Positions 16,707-23,543 of a DNA stretch of 64,000 bases are shown here, piece after piece. The stretch's first letter is position 1, and every line of letters begins with the position of its first letter. Source of the stretch: an uncultured Blautia sp. (GTDB lineage Bacteria; Bacillota; Clostridia; Lachnospirales; Lachnospiraceae); contig CAMBAL010000002.1 in NCBI GenBank assembly GCA_945864225.1, forward strand, positions 1 through 64,000, given 5' to 3'. A model generated the notes under the pieces. The model worked only from the letters and a program-made list of their open reading frames with translations, was not told the DNA's origin and did not search any database. The position numbers and the translations under genes are program-made.

Positions 16707-18593
16707 ATGAATCTTGTCAAATGTGAAAAGGGTCATTTTCAAAAAACGGACAGGCCATATGTATTTATCAGCTATTCGCACAAAAATAATATTCAGAGAG
16801 CCGCTGTCTGTAACAAACTTTCAGAAAATCAGATACGTTACTGGTTTGATGATGGACTTCATTCCGGGGATGACTGGAACATGATGATTGCAGAATCTCT
16901 GCGCAAAGCCTCTGTATGTCTGCTGCTTTTGTCAGAAGATTCTGCATCTTCGGAATATGTAAAAAATGAATTGAACTTTGCTATGAATCACAGAATTCCG
17001 ATTCATGTTTTGTTGTTGGAGGAGTTTGTATTTCCATCGGATATTGAGATGATGCTTGGAAGAATACAGATGGTTTTTTTCGAAGAGGGATATATTGAAA
17101 AACTGGTTCGTTCATTCCCGCCGGAAGTTCAGATACAAAACTGTGGTCCGGCTGCGGAGGCTGTATCAGAACATCCGCTTTTTGACAGGAAAGGGTTATT
17201 ATTTGAGTGTCAGGGAACTTCCACTTATCTTGCGGTACATCGGACGTTGGGATACGAGTGCCTCCTGATGGAGGAAAATACAGGAGCTTATTCTCAGAAG
17301 GAAATTATCAGTCAGGCAAAAATTGCCGCGAAATTGAAACATCCTCTTTTTCCGGACATCTATGATATCAAATGCACAGGAAATCAGGTTCTTACCTGGC
17401 AGGAAAAAAGAAATGAGCAGTTTCTGAGTGAATATCTGAAAGAGCATGTTCTGTCTCAGGAGGAAATTCTTTATTATGCTGAACATATGACAGAAGGCAT
17501 GAATTATTTATACAAATGCAATCTGGCGATGAAGGATTTTCCAAGGGGAAGTGTTGTCGTACTTGATGGAAAAGACATTGGTCTGTTTCGCATGCAGAAT
17601 CCTTATTATGGACCGGTAAAGATGTCAGTTGAGAACCGGGAATATTATTTCGAAAAAATGCTTGAGAATCTTGCCATTTTTATATATCAGCTTTGTACAG
17701 GGGAAGAACCGGTATTGCCGATCGGAATAGTTCAGTCTGAAAACCTGGAAAAACTTTTTGCCAGAAAAATGAATCTGATTATTCAGAAAATGGTTCGTGA
17801 AAATAAGCATACGCGGTACTTGTCATTTGAGGAAGTGTTATCTGATCTGAAGAAAAACAGGATTACTCTTTCAGAAGAGATGTTTTTGCGGAAACGCGAA
17901 AAGAAATTAAAAGAATATCAGGAACTGAGAGAAAAACGCAAAATGATTTTTACTGAAGCTGCAGAAGAAAAGCTTAATTCCCTTTGGAATTCGAATTCGA
18001 TGGAGAAAGGAGAAAAACGTAGTCTCCTTTGGAATTCAAGACCGATAGAAAAAGGAGAAAAACGTAGTCCTTTTTGGAATTCGAATTCGATAGAGAAGGA
18101 TGGAATGATTCTGGAAATAAATCCGAAAGATTTAGAGCTTTATTCTGAGAAGGGTTTGCCGAATCTGGAAGAACAGTTTGGCTTTGACAGTACGGTAGTA
18201 CTTTCCAGGCAAGAGGAAAATAAACCAGGATCTGTGGAAGGAAATCCTTCTTTTTCCATTCTTATTTGCGCTACAGGAGAAGTCAGACATTTCCGGAAGG
18301 AAAGCATTCTGATCGGAAAATCGAAAGAAAAATGTGATCTGTGTATCAACCAGCCCGCGCTCAGCCGGATTCACGCAAAAATCGAATGCAGAGAAGATGG
18401 AACATACAGAGTGACAGATATGGATTCCATGAATGGGGTGTATTATACGGAGAAGGAAACAGGTGAAAAAAGGAAAATTCAACGGGAAGCGGTTGTTGAG
18501 GCCGGGACAGTGATCTGGATGGGGGAGATTGCGGTGAAGGTGATGGGATGGGTGAGAACCGATTACGCTGAAGAAAATCAGGTAGTAGAATAA
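16707..18593 (+). CDS. TIR - degenerate protein kinase - FHA multidomain protein
   Basis: The frame is open from 16671, but ATG 16707 follows GGAGGAAGG and gives 628 residues beginning MNLVKCEKGHF. A TIR domain spans about 18-137 (YVFISYSHKN; YWFDDGLHSGDDW; SEYVKNELNFA containing the candidate catalytic glutamate). A kinase-like fold spans about 163-385, but it is degenerate: the VAIK lysine is missing (YECLLMEE), HRD reads MKD without the following lysine, and DFG is not recognisable. A charged helical linker follows, with three 15-residue repeats (about 426-465). A C-terminal FHA domain (about 516-614: ILIGKSKEKCDLCI, ALSRIHAKIE, DMDSMNGVY) has the Arg/Ser/His/Asn residues of phosphothreonine binding. 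No membrane segment. A signalling or defence role is inferred; function unproven. Confidence 0.83.
   Translation: MNLVKCEKGHFQKTDRPYVFISYSHKNNIQRAAVCNKLSENQIRYWFDDGLHSGDDWNMMIAESLRKASVCLLLLSEDSASSEYVKNELNFAMNHRIPIHVLLLEEFVFPSDIEMMLGRIQMVFFEEGYIEKLVRSFPPEVQIQNCGPAAEAVSEHPLFDRKGLLFECQGTSTYLAVHRTLGYECLLMEENTGAYSQKEIISQAKIAAKLKHPLFPDIYDIKCTGNQVLTWQEKRNEQFLSEYLKEHVLSQEEILYYAEHMTEGMNYLYKCNLAMKDFPRGSVVVLDGKDIGLFRMQNPYYGPVKMSVENREYYFEKMLENLAIFIYQLCTGEEPVLPIGIVQSENLEKLFARKMNLIIQKMVRENKHTRYLSFEEVLSDLKKNRITLSEEMFLRKREKKLKEYQELREKRKMIFTEAAEEKLNSLWNSNSMEKGEKRSLLWNSRPIEKGEKRSPFWNSNSIEKDGMILEINPKDLELYSEKGLPNLEEQFGFDSTVVLSRQEENKPGSVEGNPSFSILICATGEVRHFRKESILIGKSKEKCDLCINQPALSRIHAKIECREDGTYRVTDMDSMNGVYYTEKETGEKRKIQREAVVEAGTVIWMGEIAVKVMGWVRTDYAEENQVVE
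17982..18103 (+). repeat. 45-bp tandem repeat inside the TIR/FHA gene (2.7 copies)
   Basis: Units start at 17982, 18027 and 18072 with the core TTTGGAATTC...GAGAAAGGAGAAAAACGTAG. Each encodes about LWNSNSMEKGEKRS. The period is a multiple of three, so copy number can vary without changing frame. It lies in the linker between the kinase-like and FHA domains. Confidence 0.85.
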
Positions 18594-18654
18594 AAGAAGC
18601 GGTTGCTGCATGAAACATATGACCTTTTGGCCCTTGTATCATGAGATATTACAA

Positions 18655-18708
18655 ACAAAAAATGCCCCGCCTATAGTTTTACTACTCCGGGTAATTATAG
18701 GCGGGGCA
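18655..18708 (-). terminator. Terminator of the M56 peptidase operon
   Basis: A perfect 13-bp stem, TGCCCCGCCTATA (18663-18675) with TATAGGCGGGGCA (18696-18708). On the minus strand it is followed by TTTTTTGTTTGT. It may also stop the plus-strand gene that ends at 18593, but the T tail is on the minus side. The remaining ~110 bases before the M56 stop hold nothing recognisable. Confidence 0.85.
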
Positions 18709-18821
18709 GATTTAACTGATGAAGTGAGATGATTCTATTTGATAATTAATCACCTTATAGCTAATTAATCCGTTATTTACAATAACCAATCTTTTATGCT
18801 ATATATTGCGAAAATACAGAT

Positions 18822-20117
18822 TTAATTGTCGTGTGGACAGGTAACGTAGGTATGTGTACTAATAAGGTCTCCGCCTACTAAATAGTTACATTTTGTGCAA
18901 ATCTGTGCACTATAGATTTTAACTGTACATCCTCCAGTGCTGTTGTGGATATGTTTTGCATATCTTCCGCTTGTAAATGTATGATTGCAGATGGCATATG
19001 AAGTATCACCGTTGTTATTAAGAAAAATATATTCGCCGGAGTCGGTAATAAACACATCATCGTATCCGGAAAAATCCATATCATCAATATTGTCGTAAAG
19101 AATAGCATCGTCGCCAAATGCAAAAGTCATATCATCACCATCGGAAAGTTCTGTAACAACATCTTCCGTACTCGACTGCATCGGTTCATACGCAAAAACC
19201 GTCAATGCACTTGCCATAACTGTAACTACTGAAACTACAACGGTAACTAATTTCTGAATTCTATTAAATCTTTTCTTCATAATATACGTTAGCCTCCTTT
19301 GGAATAGATATTTCGTGCTTGAGAAGTTATTTCTCCATACCACAGGCATAGCTTTTGCCGCAGCAACGTTCAGGAGTAAATTCGCATACTCTTTCCGTTT
19401 ATTCTGCTTCAATCCTTCCGTAGCATAATCATCGCACAGATACTCACACAGATTTCCGTATGAGAACAGCAGCAAGATTGCCAGTGGATTAAACCAGTGA
19501 AGACATACAATAATTAAGCAGACAAGCTTAATCAATGCATCGTAATTCTTTGCGTGACAATATTCATGCCTGTAAATTAAGGTGCTGTATTGGGATTCTG
19601 CCAGATTCTCTGGAAAGATGACATGAGGACGGATAAATCCAACCGTATAGGGTGTGTGAATATTGTTATTGATCAGAATGGAAACGGATCCTGTGCCAGG
19701 AAAATCGTAAACGTTTTCTTCTGAATTTGTCAGAAGATATTTCACAGTTTTTCTGTATTTCACTACCTGGTATATTGCGAAAAGAAAGACAACAATAAAC
19801 CAGATACACAGGATATAAAACATCCATCTCGGAACCCACATAAATCCATCATTAATGGTTACATACCGGGTGCTTCCATATTCAAAATGGAGCTGCGGTG
19901 TGGTTCGCAGTCTGATTTCCTCTGCAATAGTTGTATGATACATACTTTCCGGAAGAATTCGCGTAAGCAGCTGAAATGGCACTAAATAAAAGACCATGCT
20001 CAAATACAGCAGAATTTTTCCCAGAGAATAGTTGAAACTCTTTCTCTGTAAAAGCCACGTTAACAGAAAGATAACCAAAGGAATGGAACCGGCAATTGAC
20101 ATCCAAAGCAACAGCAT
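18822..20117 (-). CDS. M56 (BlaR1/MecR1-type) membrane metallopeptidase
   Basis: A 431-residue protein with about three N-terminal membrane helices, a cytosolic zinc-protease domain with HEYCH at 184-188 (HExxH) and the third-ligand region NLCEYLCDDYA, then a further membrane helix near 290-312. The region outside the membrane (about 313-431) is not a penicillin-binding domain. It is acidic and then Cys/His-rich (CNHTFTSGRYAKHIH, CTVKIYSAQICTKCNY, CPHDN), suggesting metal binding or disulfides. Family members sense a signal outside and cut a cytosolic repressor, normally of the BlaI type. No BlaI gene is adjacent; the small membrane gene upstream occupies its place. GGAGGA inside the upstream gene drives the ATG, which is one base after that gene's stop. 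Confidence 0.88.
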   Translation of the reverse strand: MLLLWMSIAGSIPLVIFLLTWLLQRKSFNYSLGKILLYLSMVFYLVPFQLLTRILPESMYHTTIAEEIRLRTTPQLHFEYGSTRYVTINDGFMWVPRWMFYILCIWFIVVFLFAIYQVVKYRKTVKYLLTNSEENVYDFPGTGSVSILINNNIHTPYTVGFIRPHVIFPENLAESQYSTLIYRHEYCHAKNYDALIKLVCLIIVCLHWFNPLAILLLFSYGNLCEYLCDDYATEGLKQNKRKEYANLLLNVAAAKAMPVVWRNNFSSTKYLFQRRLTYIMKKRFNRIQKLVTVVVSVVTVMASALTVFAYEPMQSSTEDVVTELSDGDDMTFAFGDDAILYDNIDDMDFSGYDDVFITDSGEYIFLNNNGDTSYAICNHTFTSGRYAKHIHNSTGGCTVKIYSAQICTKCNYLVGGDLISTHTYVTCPHDN

Positions 20118-20118
20118 A

Positions 20119-20484
20119 TTATTCCTCCGTATCAGGTTCTTCGAGGTTGTTTAAAAAACAACGCAGTTTGTCAATGTCATCGTTCGATAATTCGGTTTTA
20201 TCAAGAGCATTAACAAGTTCTGTAAAAGAACCCCGATAAGATTGATCCGGAATATTCCTGGTTTCTCTGACATTTTCATTTTCTGCCACTTTAAATGAAA
20301 ATATCTTAAAAATAGAATATCCGGAAAGACCGGAGACAATAATCGAAAATCCGGCGGCGCAGATCATGTATCTGATCGCAGCGCCATATTCCTGTGGAGC
20401 ACCTGCAACAAGGTTATAAAATAAACAGGCACATAACAGGACAGATAATATCACTGTAATGATAATGCGTATTATTTTCTTCAA
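20119..20484 (-). CDS. Small two-helix membrane protein, partner of the M56 peptidase
   Basis: The longest frame begins at 20601, but that is upstream of the promoter at 20537-20565. A TTG at 20484 preceded by GAGGGG gives 121 residues: two hydrophobic helices (IIRIIITVILSVLLCACLFY; YMICAAGFSIIVSGLSGYSIF) and a polar cytosolic tail of about 55 residues (RGSFTELVNALDKTELSNDD, DIDKLRCFLNNLEE). It resembles no family I can name. The stop is one base from the M56 start, so the two are tightly coupled. It might be the substrate, an inhibitor or an assembly partner of the protease; this is inference from position. Confidence 0.7.
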   Translation of the reverse strand: MKKIIRIIITVILSVLLCACLFYNLVAGAPQEYGAAIRYMICAAGFSIIVSGLSGYSIFKIFSFKVAENENVRETRNIPDQSYRGSFTELVNALDKTELSNDDIDKLRCFLNNLEEPDTEE

Positions 20485-20536
20485 AATAATTCCCCTCAAC
20501 AAAATAAATTGAATAAACAATTCTATGATTAAGCTC

Positions 20537-20565
20537 ATTGTAAACAATAGAGAAATAATTGTCAA
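20537..20565 (-). promoter_or_regulatory. Sigma-A promoter of the M56 operon
   Basis: On the minus strand TTGACA (20565-20560), a 17-bp spacer and TACAAT (20542-20537). Both hexamers are near consensus. The implied transcript start near 20530 supports the TTG start at 20484. Confidence 0.85.
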
Positions 20566-20646
20566 GAAATGAAAAAATTTTATCAGGATAAACACCATCA
20601 TATTATAAAAGGTATGGCAGATGCATTCTTCAGTTTACAATAAGAA

Positions 20647-20892
20647 GTGTGCAATCCGGTAATACTTGCGGAATTCATGTATTTTGTGGCAGAGAAAAAG
20701 ATTCAGGTTTTCAACTATGGAAACTGCAAGAGCGATTTCACTTATGCAGATAACATTGTCGAAGGTGTGAAGAGGTCTATGCAGGGAGCTTCGGAGAAGA
20801 ATAACAGAGAAGTTTTGAGGAAGTGTTTAAGTGAAAATAAAGACAGTAATGATACCGATCATATTTTCTGGAACCAGTATAATCCGCGATAA
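20647..20892 (+). pseudogene. Remnant of an NAD-dependent UDP-sugar epimerase
   Basis: An 81-codon frame containing KKIQVFNYGNCKSDFTYADN followed by IVEGVKRSMQ. This matches the internal segment of UDP-glucuronate 4-epimerase type enzymes (IxxFNxGxxxRDFTYxDDIVEGV). The Rossmann half and the C-terminus are missing, and after about residue 50 the sequence no longer resembles the family. It is therefore a decayed internal fragment. It ends inside the left arm of the 139-bp palindrome, so rearrangement there may have destroyed the gene. Confidence 0.7.
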
Positions 20893-21025
20893 ATAACCAT
20901 ATGTTTCGCTGGTCTGCTTTCCCGATAGCACAGTTGTAAAAGCCTCAGCGTAGCCCGCTACGCCTGCGTTTTTACAACTGTGCTATCGAAAAAGCATCCT
21001 CACCGAAACATATGGGTATTTATCG
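20887..21025. repeat. 139-bp near-perfect palindrome
   Basis: Outer arms CGATAAATAACCATATGTTTCG (20887-20908) and its near complement (21004-21025, one mismatch) enclose inner arms at 20923-20953 and 20958-20988, which match over GATAGCACAGTTGTAAAA and its complement. The axis is at about 20956. No coding frame explains the symmetry. It could be a MITE-like or REP-like element or a long hairpin. Confidence 0.85.
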
Positions 21026-21303
21026 TGGCTTATACTGGTTGCCGAGGCGATTGGAGTAACGGAGTAGTTGTTGAGTCGTTTTCAGATAAATCAGGCCGAA
21101 ATATTTGCTTAAGGCCGAAGGGGAATGAGCAACAAGAACCTCCGCAGACATACACCATTGTACATCCGCGGAGGTTATAAGGGGAGGATATAAGTATTTC
21201 TACATTTATCTTCGGTAACTGTTCGATTGAAGGGGGTTCCAATGAACATTAGTAGTATGTCCGGCGGGAAAGTTTTTATACAACTATTCAAAAAATAATA
21301 ATT

Positions 21304-21471
21304 GGAAATTTCATAAAGCATACTCAGAATCAGGAATATAATCAAAAACTCCTCAGAACAGAAATACAATCAGAAACTCCTCAGAACAGGAATATAATTA
21401 AAACCCCTCAGAACAGAAATACAATCAGAAACCCGTCAGAATTGGAATATAATCAGAAATTTCTCAGAATA
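21304..21471. repeat. 28-bp tandem repeat array (about 6 units)
   Basis: Units begin near 21304, 21333, 21361, 21389, 21416 and 21444, with the pattern GGAATATAATCAGAAACTCCTCAGAACA (alternating GGAATATAAT and GAAATACAAT starts). Unit lengths are 27-29 bases. There is no spacer diversity, so it is not a CRISPR array. It lies just upstream of the promoter region of the SEC-C gene. Confidence 0.85.
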
Positions 21472-21595
21472 GGATTTGTCTTTTGCCGGAAAAGGTGTTA
21501 TAATGGTGCAGAACTGTCGGAAACGGTGTGTTTCCGGTACACTCCGGCAGGAACTGACCGGACAGAAACGAATTTTGGAAAAGAGGAAGAAACAG

Positions 21596-22105
21596 ATGAG
21601 TGATAAAACTATCTTAGAGCAGTGGCGTTCCATCGCTTACGATCAGCAGGCTGACCGCAATAAACTCCAGCAGTTCTGGGCTAATTATTTTAACATCGAA
21701 AAAGGAATTTATGAGCAGCTTCTTACGAATCCGGATGAAGTAGTAACCGGAACTGTGAAGGAACTGGCTGAGAAATACGGACAGGAAGTTCTGACTATGG
21801 TTGGTTTCCTGGATGGCATCAATGACAGTCTGAAGGTGCCGAACCCGATTGATACCATGGATGAGGACACCGTTGTCAATCTCGGATTTGACAAAGAGCT
21901 TCTTTACAAGAACATGGTAGATGCAAGAGCTGACTGGCTGTACGAACTCCCGCAGTGGGATGCGATTTTCTCCGAGGAGAAACGGAAAGAACTCTATCTT
22001 GAGCAGAAGAAATCCGGTACAGTTGTGAAGGCTAAGAAAATCGGCCGTAACGATCCATGCCCGTGCGGAAGCGGAAAGAAATACAAATTCTGCTGCGGCA
22101 GATAA
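21596..22105 (+). CDS. SEC-C zinc-motif protein
   Basis: The frame is open from 21476, but ATG 21596, after AAGAGGAAG, gives 169 residues ([20 protein letters not shown]). The body is helical and acidic. The last 20 residues, [20 protein letters not shown], are a complete SEC-C motif (CPCGS...CC) that binds zinc and, in SecA, contacts SecB and ribosomes. The protein is far too short for SecA; free-standing SEC-C proteins of this size exist but their role is uncertain. A strong terminator follows 18 bases after the stop. The single gene has its own unit. Confidence 0.88.
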   Translation: MSDKTILEQWRSIAYDQQADRNKLQQFWANYFNIEKGIYEQLLTNPDEVVTGTVKELAEKYGQEVLTMVGFLDGINDSLKVPNPIDTMDEDTVVNLGFDKELLYKNMVDARADWLYELPQWDAIFSEEKRKELYLEQKKSGTVVKAKKIGRNDPCPCGSGKKYKFCCGR

Positions 22106-22122
22106 TTGCTCACAGACACAGT

Positions 22123-22155
22123 GGACTGTCGATATATGCGGCAGTCCGTTTTTTT
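22123..22155 (+). terminator. Terminator of the SEC-C gene
   Basis: GGACTGTCG (22123-22131) pairs with CGGCAGTCC (22139-22147) with one G-T pair; G and seven T residues follow. Confidence 0.85.
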
Positions 22156-22213
22156 ATATTACAGGAAAGTGCTCCGCATTTTCCTGTAATATAAAAAAGC
22201 CCTCCGGGCAGAA
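22150..22213. repeat. Dispersed stem-loop repeat, copy A (best preserved)
   Basis: TTTTTATATTACAGGAAA and TTTCCTGTAATATAAAAA flank the loop GTGCTCCGCA. A short second hairpin GCCCTCCGGGC follows, then AGAATCGTAC. Its left arm overlaps the terminator T-run. Similar elements occur at 23420, 35221, 42421 and, reduced, near 26575 and 50003. Confidence 0.8.
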
Positions 22214-22267
22214 TCGTACGTCGGCGGAGCGGAATTATATAGCTAAAGCAATGAAGGAGGAATGCGG

Positions 22268-23014
22268 ATGCAGGCAGTTTGCATCACATTGAGTATTTTG
22301 TGCCTGAGTTATTATCTGGTGCTGGTGATTTATGCGGGAATTACGGCGGATTTTGCCTGGATCTGGATACTGGCGGCAGTGATGCTTGGAGACACTGGAG
22401 GATGCCTGGCATATGGCAAAACACATCCCGGTTTTTTCCCTGTATGGCTGCGTGATACTGGATATACGGTGCTGGCAGTGGGATGCGCGGTATTTCTGTT
22501 TCTCTGTGTACAGATTTTTCGTGGAATGACATGGAGCGGAAGCGAAAATCTGGATTATGTGGTGGTTCTGGGTGCGCAGGTAAAAGGCACTGTCCCATCC
22601 AGAGCATTGAAGAAACGTCTGCAGAAGGCATTGGAATATGCGCAGAAAAATCAAGATACCATTCTGATTTTATCCGGCGGACAGGGCTCCGGTGAGGAAA
22701 TCACAGAAGCGGAGTGCATGAGACAGTATCTTGTTGATTGCGGAATCGGTGAAGAACGGCTGATACTGGAAGAAACATCCACCGATACGAAAGAAAACCT
22801 GGAGTTTTCCAACCGGCTGACTGGATGTGCAGATGCCCGGACAGGTGTGCTTTCCAACAATTTTCATGTTTATCGCGCAGTAAAACTGGCGCAGAAACTG
22901 GGGTACCGGCAGGCAGAGGGAATTGCTGCGCCTTCCGACCCGGTGATGCAGGTACACTATGTAGTGCGGGAAATTTTTGCACTTGTAAAAGAAAAATTAA
23001 AAGGGCAAATTTGA
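22268..23014 (+). CDS. YdcF-family (DUF218) membrane protein
   Basis: About 248 residues, starting at ATG 22268, eight bases after AAGGAGG (ATG 22262 is too close to it). Two or three hydrophobic segments occupy the first 90 residues, with a DUF218 domain behind them. DUF218 landmarks are DYVVVLGAQVKGTVPSRALK, ILSGGQGSGEEITEAECM, the EETSTDTKENLEFS segment and VLSNNFHVYRA. Family members such as SanA, ElyC and YdcF affect the envelope and peptidoglycan precursor handling, but the reaction is not established. The gene stands alone between repeat copy A and the T-box leader. Confidence 0.9.
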   Translation: MQAVCITLSILCLSYYLVLVIYAGITADFAWIWILAAVMLGDTGGCLAYGKTHPGFFPVWLRDTGYTVLAVGCAVFLFLCVQIFRGMTWSGSENLDYVVVLGAQVKGTVPSRALKKRLQKALEYAQKNQDTILILSGGQGSGEEITEAECMRQYLVDCGIGEERLILEETSTDTKENLEFSNRLTGCADARTGVLSNNFHVYRAVKLAQKLGYRQAEGIAAPSDPVMQVHYVVREIFALVKEKLKGQI

Positions 23015-23043
23015 CCATGCATGAAATAATATAACAGAAAGTT

Positions 23044-23139
23044 TTCTCTGAAATTCAGTGTTTTTTGCCATGTCCTTCCCTAAAACTCAGTGTTTTTTGT
23101 CATGGATTTCCCTGAAATTCTTTGATTCTTGTCATTGAC
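23044..23139. repeat. 32-bp tandem repeat ending in the thrS -35 box
   Basis: Three units (23044, 23076, 23108) of about TTCCCTGAAATTCAGTGTTTTTTGTCATG. The third, diverged unit ends in ATTGAC, which supplies most of the TTGACA -35 element of the thrS promoter. Confidence 0.75.
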
Positions 23140-23163
23140 AAACCAGTTTTGGGAATATATAAT
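23135..23163 (+). promoter_or_regulatory. Consensus promoter of the thrS T-box leader
   Basis: TTGACA (23135-23140), a 17-bp spacer and TATAAT (23158-23163). Both hexamers are exact consensus. Transcription would start near 23170 at the beginning of the T-box leader. Confidence 0.9.
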
Positions 23164-23169
23164 GAGGTG

Positions 23170-23424
23170 CATAGAAAAGAACACGTTGACGAGACGAGTA
23201 AACTGCGGAACGTTCCAGAGAGAGGCACAGATGCTGGAAGTGCCTTATCGGGAAACAGTTGAAAACTACCTCTGAGTGGCCCCAATCCGGTCCGGTGATT
23301 CCGTTATCATCAAATAAGTGGCTGAGTTGTTTCGAGGAAGAATGATTCAGCAAGCAGGGTGGAACCGCGAGCATAAGAGAACTCGTCCCTTACAGTGCAG
23401 TACGCATTGTAAGGGATTTTTTTT
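23170..23424 (+). promoter_or_regulatory. T-box riboswitch (threonyl) upstream of thrS
   Basis: The T-box sequence AGGGTGGAACCGCG is at 23356-23369. Its UGGA can pair with a tRNA 3' end UCCA, as in tRNA-Thr. Stem I holds the specifier region GAAAACTACCTCTGAG; ACC at 23268-23270 is the likely threonine specifier codon. The terminator is TCCCTTACAGTGC (23386-23398) with GCATTGTAAGGGA (23404-23416) and a run of T. Uncharged tRNA-Thr should stabilise the antiterminator and turn on thrS. Confidence 0.95.
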
Positions 23425-23482
23425 ATTACAGGAAAGTGCGTTGCATTTTACTATGATATAAAAAATCCCTCCGGGCAGAAGT
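23420..23482. repeat. Dispersed stem-loop repeat, copy B
   Basis: ATTACAGGAAAGTGCGTTGCATTTTACTATGATATAAAAAATCCCTCCGGGCAGAA shares its order of parts with copy A: hairpin, A-run, CCCTCCGGGCAGAA. The right arm has diverged, so the hairpin is weaker. It sits directly after the T-box terminator T-run. Confidence 0.75.
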
Positions 23483-23543
23483 CACCCTGGAAAAACTGCA
23501 TTTATTCAGTGGAAATACATGGGATAATAAGGAGGAAAAAATC

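Noticed and set aside
20485..20601. Upstream extension of the small membrane protein to 20601
   Set aside because: It would begin upstream of the consensus promoter at 20537-20565, so it cannot be translated from that transcript.
21242..21298. 18-codon frame MNISSMSGGKVFIQLFKK after AAGGGGG
   Set aside because: Has a plausible ribosome-binding site, but is too short to support; could be the start of a deleted gene.
21304..21471. Possible CRISPR array
   Set aside because: Repeats are directly tandem with no unique spacers, and no cas genes are present.
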